Origin: an uncultured Bacteroidales bacterium
Lineage (GTDB): Bacteria; Bacteroidota; Bacteroidia; Bacteroidales; UBA3663
DNA: 5,519 bases
Assembly: GCA_937899265.1 (NCBI GenBank)
Contig: CALBPV010000105.1
Span: 1-5,519 of the forward strand
Reading direction: 5' to 3'
In this document: one piece after another, positions 1-4,677 of the stretch
Numbering within the stretch: the first letter of the stretch is position 1
Layout: each line of letters begins with the position of its first letter
Position numbers and translations under genes: made by a program
Notes under the pieces: model-generated
What the model was told of the DNA's origin: nothing
What the model saw: the letters and a program-made list of their open reading frames with translations, nothing else
The model's database searches: none

Positions 1-712
1 TCATTACGGCCTTGCCGTTGCCGGTGATGGTGTATGTGCCTGCATCGACGATGACATCGGCATTCTCAAAAGTATAGGTACCGAGGGCGGCATCCTCCAT
101 CGTGACATTGACCTTCGTATTACTGCCTTCTACGGCTTCCACCTTGACGGTCTTGTCGAGATAGAGCATGTTCGAGAAATAGGCCGAACCGTAAAGGCCG
201 TAGCCCGAATAGCTGCCGGCCACGCCGGAAGCTGCGGGAGCTTCACCCGGCAGGATGGTAAGTGTCGAACCGCCCATGACGGTGGGTGTAGCGAGGACAA
301 TCTCGAAATCATCGGTCGAGGTGATGACGGCCTTCAGTGTAGCTTCGTACGACTGCGCGTTGCCGCTGTGACTGGCCAGGAGAGCAGTGCCTTCGCCTGT
401 GACAACATAAGTCGAACCGTTCTGTGCTACAGTGGCCTGCTCGAAAGTATAGGTCCCCAACGAACCACCTTCGAAGGTAACATCCACAACGGCTTTCTCC
501 TGCTCGTGACGTGCCACGCTGACAGTGAGCCCTGTATAGTACATATCCGTAAAATAGGCCGAGCCATAGTTGCCGTATCCCGTATAACTGCCGACAACTG
601 CCTGAGTCAAATCAGGCTCCACGTCATCATCGTCGCTACTGCAGGCAGTCATACCAGTCATTACACACGCGGCCATCATCATGGCCAAAAAATTTTTCAC
701 TTTCATCTTCAT
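1..712 (-). CDS. Surface lipoprotein with two tandem calycin-like domains (3' end cut off by the window)
   Basis: I read this by translating the minus strand from the ATG at 712-710. The frame stays open for 237 codons to the window edge, so the C-terminus is missing. Residues 1-23 form a lipoprotein signal peptide (basic start, Met/Ala-rich core), ending in the lipobox MTAC with C24 as the lipidated cysteine. The cysteine is followed by SSDDDD, an acidic run like the lipoprotein export signal that sends Bacteroidetes lipoproteins to the outer face of the outer membrane or into vesicles. Two homologous domains follow, at about 40-154 and from 165 onward. Each begins with G-S-Y-(T/S)-G-Y-G-x-Y-G-S-A-Y-F and later has LGTYTF. 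The first ends in a VMGGSTLTI strand. This pattern fits the Bacteroidetes calycin-like beta-barrel family (PF13944, named from memory). Ligand and role are unknown. The gene has its own promoter and is divergent from the acyltransferase fusion gene. Confidence 0.82.
   Translation of the reverse strand, partial: MKMKVKNFLAMMMAACVMTGMTACSSDDDDVEPDLTQAVVGSYTGYGNYGSAYFTDMYYTGLTVSVARHEQEKAVVDVTFEGGSLGTYTFEQATVAQNGSTYVVTGEGTALLASHSGNAQSYEATLKAVITSTDDFEIVLATPTVMGGSTLTILPGEAPAASGVAGSYSGYGLYGSAYFSNMLYLDKTVKVEAVEGSNTKVNVTMEDAALGTYTFENADVIVDAGTYTITGNGKAVM
2..592 (-). repeat. Intragenic tandem domain duplication, 375-nt period
   Basis: Within the lipoprotein gene, nt 592-377 (residues 41-112) and nt 217-2 (residues 166-237) encode two copies of the same domain. 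The spacing is exactly 125 residues: G41-S-Y pairs with G166-S-Y, the YGSAYF blocks pair, and L85-GTYTF pairs with L210-GTYTF, so there is no net insertion or deletion across the first 50 residues of each copy. The DNA is still similar in the GYGxYGSAYF block but has many synonymous changes. This points to an older duplication rather than a recent one. Confidence 0.8.
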
Positions 713-813
713 TTGTTATTTAATATTTATTTATAATGAATGTACAAATAGTTGAATATATCTATATTACCCAATTGTCGAATATTTGTTTGCAATTTCT
801 AAAAAATGCGGTG

Positions 814-845
814 CAAAGATAAGGCAAAGAATTGATTTATACAAT
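814..845 (-). promoter_or_regulatory. Bacteroidetes-type promoter of the lipoprotein gene
   Basis: Read on the minus strand, a -33 element ATTG (845-842) is followed after exactly 20 nt by the -7 element TATCTTTG (821-814). This matches the Bacteroidetes housekeeping consensus TTTG-N19-21-TAnnTTTG. Transcription would start near 807, giving an AT-rich leader of about 95 nt before the ATG at 712. No strong Shine-Dalgarno is visible in front of that ATG, only an A-rich AATAACAA, which is usual in this phylum. Confidence 0.75.
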
Positions 846-858
846 ACCTGAAAGTGGG

Positions 859-872
859 GATTTTATAAAATC
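859..872. promoter_or_regulatory. Perfect 14-bp palindrome between divergent promoters (candidate operator)
   Basis: GATTTTATAAAATC is its own reverse complement. It lies 13 nt upstream of the -33 box of the leftward promoter and 43 nt upstream of the -33 box of the rightward promoter. That position would suit a dimeric activator or repressor site, but no regulator gene is visible in the window. It is AT-rich, so chance or mere DNA flexibility is a real alternative. Confidence 0.35.
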
Positions 873-915
873 GGCTGAAAAATAATTGCACAACGACCGA
901 TTCTTGGTCTGAATA

Positions 916-947
916 TTTGGAAATTCAGAGAAAAATATGTATATTTG
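916..947 (+). promoter_or_regulatory. Bacteroidetes-type promoter of the acyltransferase fusion gene
   Basis: TTTG at 916-919 and TATATTTG at 940-947 are separated by 20 nt, a full match to the Bacteroidetes consensus. Transcription should start near 954, giving a leader of only about 20 nt before the ATG at 974. No Shine-Dalgarno sequence fits in that leader, so translation probably depends on an unstructured 5' end. Confidence 0.8.
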
Positions 948-973
948 CACCCGAATAAAAACTTTCTTCCCGC

Positions 974-3457
974 ATGACCATCGACCTGAACAAAGTGGCA
1001 GTCGTCTCGGGCGAACGCAATGTGACATATACACAATTGCTCGCCGGCATCGGCACCTGTGCCAAGGCGCAGACTTTTGCTCCCGGAGCAAGAGGGCTGA
1101 TTTTCGCCCCCAACAGCGAGGGTTGGATTTGTGCGCTCTACGCGGTGTGGATGTACGAAGGCATTGCCGTGCCGGTCGATTCCACCTCCACCCCCGAAGA
1201 TCTGGCATATATCCTCAATGACTGCAAACCCGAATGCATCTGGACAACACGTCCTCGACTGGACGTGGTGAACGAAGCTTTGCTGCATGTTCCGAATCTG
1301 TCACCCGACATACTCTTCATTGAGGACTTCCGTGAGACGGATGCCTCTGCACCGCCCTGCCCTCTTTCAGTGCTTACACTCGACACCGATCGACAGCGCA
1401 CTGCCCTCATTATCTATACGTCGGGCACCACGGGTTCGCCCAAGGGTGTCATGCTGTCGTACGACAATCTGATGGCCAACATTGAGGGAGTGTGGAAAGA
1501 TGTACACATTTTCGATTCCGAGCGACGCACGCTCATGCTCCTGCCCGTCCATCATGTTCTCCCCCTCATGGGCACGGTTGTTGCTCCGCTCATCAGCGGC
1601 GGCGGCATTGCCGTGTGTCCGTCGCTTTCGCCCGACGACATCACGGAGACGCTCCGCAAGGGACAGGTGGGCATCATCATCGGAGTACCCCGCCTGTGGC
1701 AGACCATCTACAACGGCATCATGCGCAAAGTGAATGCCCATGTCCTCACCAGCGCCCTCTACTGGCTGTGCGACAAAGTACAGAGCCGGGCTCTCTCCCG
1801 CCTCATCTTCAAAAGCGTGCGCCAACGCATGGGCGGACACATCGTGTTCTGCGTCTGCGGCGGTGCGGCTCTCGATGTCGAGACAGGACGCGGTCTGCAA
1901 ACCCTCGGCCTCGATATGCTCGAAGGGTACGGCATGACCGAAGCCGCTCCCGTCATCGCGTTTACACGCCCTGGAGAATACCGTCCCGGATGTGCAGGCA
2001 AAGCGTTGCCCGCCGTGGAGTGCAAACTCGAGGACGGAGAACTCTGTGCCCGCGGTCGCAATATCATGCAGGGCTACTACAACCGGCCGGAAGAGACTGC
2101 GCAGGTGATACGTGACGGCTGGCTCCACACCGGAGACTTGGCCACTGTCTCCCCCGAGGGATTCATCACCATCACGGGACGAACCAAAGAAATCATCGTC
2201 CTCTCCAACGGAAAGAACGTCAACCCTGTCGAATTGGAATTCAAACTTGAGAAATTCACCGCCCAAGTGAAGGAGGCCGCCGTTGTAGCCGACGAAGACA
2301 AGTTGTGCGCTATCATTGTACCGCGCAAAGAGTGGGCCGCAGGGCTCTCACTCTATGAGCAGGAAGTACGGCTCAAAACCGAGGTGTTGCAACCCTACAA
2401 CGAAACGGTGGAAGCCTACAAGAAGGTGATGCGCCTCTTTGTATTTGAAGGCGAACTGCCCCGTACCAAGCTCGAAAAACTTCAGCGCTTCAAACTCACG
2501 GCTCTACTCAAGGCCGGCCTCCACAGCGCGCCGAAGCCCCGTTTGGTGGAACCTACATTTGAAGAGTACAAGCTCATCAAACAATACATCTCCCAAGAGA
2601 AGAAAAATATCACGGTGCGCCCCACCGACCATCTCGAAACGGACCTCGGCTTCGACTCGCTCGACAAAATCACGCTGCAAGGCTTCATCCAACACACCTT
2701 CGGCCTCAATATGTCGGTCGAACAGATATCCCGGTTCAGCAATGTGGCCGAACTCGCCGAGTTCGTCTCCTCCGGAAAAAGGGGGATTGAACAGTCTGAC
2801 GTTGATTGGGGCAAAATCCTGCGCGAGGAGAAAGCCGATGTCATCCTGCCGGGCACCTGGCCCACCGGCCCGTGGATTGTGCATTCGTTCAAAACGCTCT
2901 TCAAACTGCATTTCCGCTTGGCTGCCAAGGGTACTCGCAACATTCCCGAGAAAGGTCCTTTTATCCTGGCATCCAACCACCAAAGCTACTTGGACGGTCT
3001 CTGTGTCATGTCGTATGTCCCCTTGGAACAGATACGACGCACCTATTTCTTCGCCAAAGAACAGCACGTCAACACCCCCTTCCGCCGGTGGCTTGCCACT
3101 CACCACAACGTCGTGGTGCTCGAACAGAACAATCTGGCTCACTCTGTAAATGTGCTCAGTAATGTGCTGCGACAAGGACGCAACCTCATTATCTTCCCCG
3201 AAGGCACCCGTACCTCCGACGGAAGTTTGGGTGACTTCCGCAAAATGTTCGCCATCCTTGCCGTCGAATTCCATGTACCCGTGGTGCCCGTTGTTATCAA
3301 CGGCGCTTTCGAAGCCATGCCCCGAGGACGCAAATGGCCCTTGCCGAAGAAGATTGTGGTCGAATTCCTTCCGCCCCTCCTCCCCGGACCGTCAGACACC
3401 TATGATTCCCTCACCGCACAAGTGCGTACAGCCATCGATGTCAAACTGAAACGATAG
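974..3457 (+). CDS. Acyl-adenylating synthetase - acyl carrier protein - PlsC acyltransferase fusion
   Basis: This 827-aa protein has three domains. Residues 1 to about 510 are an AMP-forming acyl-CoA/acyl-ACP synthetase. It has the P-loop YTSGTTGSPKG (148-158), GYGMTE (318-323), HTGD (385-388), GRTKE (402-406) and a C-terminal PRTKLEKLQR (496-505), in which K502 aligns with the catalytic lysine and a Glu replaces the usual Gly before it. Residues about 530-606 are an acyl carrier domain with DLGFDSL; S562 is the expected phosphopantetheine site. Residues about 640-827 are a PlsC-type glycerolipid acyltransferase with the HX4D motif (H669, D674), FPEGTR (741-746) and VPVVPVVINGA (768-778). 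I see no membrane helices; the protein is probably cytosolic or peripheral to the inner membrane. The likely role is to activate a fatty acid, hold it on its own carrier and acylate a lysophospholipid, as E. coli Aas does with separate ACP. The acceptor and acyl chain are inferred. The start at 974 fits the leader and the usual domain beginning. Confidence 0.93.
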   Translation: MTIDLNKVAVVSGERNVTYTQLLAGIGTCAKAQTFAPGARGLIFAPNSEGWICALYAVWMYEGIAVPVDSTSTPEDLAYILNDCKPECIWTTRPRLDVVNEALLHVPNLSPDILFIEDFRETDASAPPCPLSVLTLDTDRQRTALIIYTSGTTGSPKGVMLSYDNLMANIEGVWKDVHIFDSERRTLMLLPVHHVLPLMGTVVAPLISGGGIAVCPSLSPDDITETLRKGQVGIIIGVPRLWQTIYNGIMRKVNAHVLTSALYWLCDKVQSRALSRLIFKSVRQRMGGHIVFCVCGGAALDVETGRGLQTLGLDMLEGYGMTEAAPVIAFTRPGEYRPGCAGKALPAVECKLEDGELCARGRNIMQGYYNRPEETAQVIRDGWLHTGDLATVSPEGFITITGRTKEIIVLSNGKNVNPVELEFKLEKFTAQVKEAAVVADEDKLCAIIVPRKEWAAGLSLYEQEVRLKTEVLQPYNETVEAYKKVMRLFVFEGELPRTKLEKLQRFKLTALLKAGLHSAPKPRLVEPTFEEYKLIKQYISQEKKNITVRPTDHLETDLGFDSLDKITLQGFIQHTFGLNMSVEQISRFSNVAELAEFVSSGKRGIEQSDVDWGKILREEKADVILPGTWPTGPWIVHSFKTLFKLHFRLAAKGTRNIPEKGPFILASNHQSYLDGLCVMSYVPLEQIRRTYFFAKEQHVNTPFRRWLATHHNVVVLEQNNLAHSVNVLSNVLRQGRNLIIFPEGTRTSDGSLGDFRKMFAILAVEFHVPVVPVVINGAFEAMPRGRKWPLPKKIVVEFLPPLLPGPSDTYDSLTAQVRTAIDVKLKR

Positions 3458-3532
3458 GAGGCCGAGAAATCTTTTGCGGGTCCATCGTCCGACGATAGAG
3501 GCTCGGAAAACTTTTTGCGGGTCCATCGATAA
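3451..3532 (+). repeat. Two imperfect 41-bp direct repeats overlapping the fusion gene's stop codon
   Basis: Copy 1 is 3451-3491 and copy 2 is 3492-3532, directly adjacent. Both start ACGATAG and share TTTTGCGGGTCCATCG at the same offset. Aligned without gaps, 29 of 41 positions match, and a one-base shift in the GAGGC segment improves the fit. The ACGATAG of copy 1 supplies the last codon and the TAG stop (3455-3457) of the upstream gene, so the repeat array starts inside the coding end. Confidence 0.7.
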
Positions 3533-3657
3533 TCGATGGCGGGTTCTAAGAGTTTTTGGCTCATACGATTCGTATAATGACAGGGAAGTCCGTTTACGGA
3601 CCCATCCGATTCTGATGGGGGATTCAGCGACCCGTTTGGGTGTCATCGTCCTGCGAT
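3484..3657. repeat. Array of seven short palindromes/hairpins in the intergenic region
   Basis: In 174 bp I find these inverted repeats: ATCGTC-C-GACGAT (3484-3496), CCATCGAT-A-ATCGATGG (3523-3539), ATACGA-T-TCGTAT (3563-3575), GTCCGT-TT-ACGGAC (3588-3601), CCCATC-N7-GATGGG (3601-3619), ACCC-GTTT-GGGT (3630-3641) and ATCG-N5-CGAT (3645-3657). T-runs (3472-3475, 3512-3516, 3553-3557) sit between the early ones. The first and last units are related (ATCGTCCGACGATAGAG versus ATCGTCCTGCGATAAGAG). This is the non-coding stretch between the fusion gene and the fic gene. It could be a REP-like dispersed repeat, a 3'-end stabilising or terminating structure, or a set of protein-binding sites. None of the hairpins is directly followed by a U-tract, so no classic intrinsic terminator is seen. 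From 3661 to 3732 I see nothing recognisable. Confidence 0.65.
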
Positions 3658-3732
3658 AAGAGTTTCAATAAACCAAATAATGTCCGGAAAAGAGCGCGAA
3701 TGGGCATAAAATATCAGATTTTGGACTCAAGA

Positions 3733-3764
3733 TTTGGCGATTCCGAAAAAAAAGTGTATCTTTG
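3733..3764 (+). promoter_or_regulatory. Bacteroidetes-type promoter of the fic gene
   Basis: TTTG at 3733-3736 and TATCTTTG at 3757-3764 are 20 nt apart, again the full consensus. The start site would be near 3771, giving a leader of about 43 nt. Its 5' end can fold into a small hairpin, GCGG-AGTCAA-CCGC (3776-3789). The ATG at 3814 has no clear Shine-Dalgarno in front of it. A separate promoter means the Fic protein is expressed independently of the upstream fusion gene. Confidence 0.8.
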
Positions 3765-3813
3765 CACCACGTTAGGCGGAGTCAACCGCATTAAATCGCA
3801 ATAAGCAATCAAG

Positions 3814-4554
3814 ATGAATAACGACCCAAATAAACAGTCCCTGCTTGATATACTACGTGAGCAGAAGGCGATGAAGATGAAGGGCGGTATCTATCACAAG
3901 ACTCAGATAGACCTGACCTATAACTCGAACCATATCGAGGGTAGCCGGCTGACACACGATCAGACGCGATTTATCTATGAGACGAACACCGTCGGTGTGA
4001 CTGCCGACCAAGCGGTGAACGTGGATGATATCGTAGAGACGGTGAACCATTTCCGCTGTATCGACCTGATGATTGACAAGGCCGAGGATTCGCTTACGGA
4101 AGAACTGATAAAAACGCTGCATGGTATTTTGAAAGCCGGCACTTCGGACAGCCGTAAGGATTGGTTTGCCGTTGGCGACTACAAGCGTCTGCCCAACGAA
4201 GTGGGCGGAGAACTAACGTGTGTTCCTGAACGGGTGCATGACAGTATGCAGAGGCTTCTGGAATGGTATAACGGAAAGCCGCAACACACGCTGGAAGATA
4301 TTCTCGACCTGCATGTCCGTTTCGAAAAGATTCACCCGTTCCAGGACGGCAATGGCCGTGTGGGGCGCCTCATTATGTTCAAAGAATGCTTGCGTAGCGG
4401 CATCGTTCCATTTATCATCACCGACGAGCTGAAAATGTTCTACTACAGGGGACTTCGCGAATGGGGACACATCGATGGCTACCTGACCGACACCTGCCTG
4501 ACGGTACAAGACCAATATAAGGCCGCACTCGACTATTTCCGAATCAAATACTAA
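3814..4554 (+). CDS. Fic-domain protein (predicted AMP-transferase) with an N-terminal inhibitory motif
   Basis: This 246-aa protein has the complete Fic active-site motif HPFQDGNGRVGR at 174-185, with catalytic H174, the acidic D178 and the GNGR anion-binding loop. Proteins with this motif usually transfer AMP from ATP to a hydroxyl of a target protein. Residues 38-43 read SNHIEG, a match to the (S/T)xxxE(G/N) inhibitory helix. E42 would occupy the nucleotide gamma-phosphate site, and placement before the Fic core marks a class II, self-inhibited Fic protein. The segment DWFAVGDYKRLPNEVGG (116-132) is the likely target-docking flap. The protein has no signal peptide or membrane helix and lacks the C-terminal winged-helix domain of many longer class II members. 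It is therefore probably cytosolic, with an unknown target. It has its own promoter, and no antitoxin gene lies beside it. The adjacent minus-strand gene converges on it. Confidence 0.92.
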   Translation: MNNDPNKQSLLDILREQKAMKMKGGIYHKTQIDLTYNSNHIEGSRLTHDQTRFIYETNTVGVTADQAVNVDDIVETVNHFRCIDLMIDKAEDSLTEELIKTLHGILKAGTSDSRKDWFAVGDYKRLPNEVGGELTCVPERVHDSMQRLLEWYNGKPQHTLEDILDLHVRFEKIHPFQDGNGRVGRLIMFKECLRSGIVPFIITDELKMFYYRGLREWGHIDGYLTDTCLTVQDQYKAALDYFRIKY

Positions 4555-4607
4555 CCAATCCAAAATCTGCGACGGCTCCAAGAGACAGAGAGAGGGATGA
4601 TGTTGTT

Positions 4608-4662
4608 TGACCGTCCTCCTCCCTTCCCTCTACGGGAGGGCTGGGGAGAGGCTGACCGTCCT
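4608..4662. repeat. GC-rich hairpin element flanked by a 10-bp direct repeat, in a convergent gap
   Basis: TGACCGTCCT occurs at 4608-4617 and again at 4653-4662, enclosing a 35-nt pyrimidine/purine-skewed segment (4618-4652). That segment can fold as CCCTC-tacgg-GAGGG (4626-4640), extended past a TT/CT mismatch by CCC/GGG (4621-4623 with 4643-4645) plus weaker outer pairs. A competing fold pairs CCTCCC (4618-4623) with GGGAGG (4634-4639). It resembles a common dispersed intergenic motif of the form CTCCC...GGGAGGGCTGGGGAG (recognised from memory). The right copy of the direct repeat ends exactly at the transporter's stop codon. Confidence 0.6.
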
Positions 4663-4677
4663 TTAGGACCTTTGTTT
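4658..4677 (+). terminator. Weak candidate terminator downstream of the fic gene
   Basis: GTCC-TTTA-GGAC (4658-4669) is a perfect but only 4-bp hairpin, followed on the plus strand by CTTTGTTT. It could help end fic transcripts, but it is short, has a broken T-run and overlaps the 3' end of the convergent transporter gene. The larger hairpin just before it may contribute. Confidence 0.25.

Noticed and set aside
763..776. Inverted AATATA-type repeat (about 755-768) in the lipoprotein leader
   Set aside because: It is pure A/T apart from its centre, in a strongly AT-rich leader, so it is not distinguishable from background.
895..909. Inverted repeat GACC-N7-GGTC just upstream of the rightward -33 box
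   Set aside because: Only four certain base pairs; this is readily expected by chance in a gap of this size, and nothing else supports an operator here.
837..1288. Minus-strand open frames over the divergent promoter and the start of the fusion gene
   Set aside because: They cover two strong promoters and the N-terminal synthetase coding region, have no domain, and no start or promoter supports them.
1367..2266. Long (299-aa) minus-strand open frame inside the acyl synthetase region
   Set aside because: It lies wholly antisense to well-supported domain motifs, has no promoter, and its composition (rich in Asp, Glu, Gly, His, Ala) is what the reverse strand of a GC-rich coding gene typically gives.
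3392..3646. 84-aa minus-strand open frame across the palindrome array (and a 61-aa plus-strand frame at 3474-3659)
   Set aside because: Both run through the repeats. The 41-bp period is not a multiple of three, so the two copies are read in different phases and give unrelated peptides; neither has a promoter, a start with support, or a recognisable domain.
3484..3657. CRISPR array
   Set aside because: The repeated palindromes have different sequences and irregular spacing, and there is no constant repeat, spacer set or cas gene.
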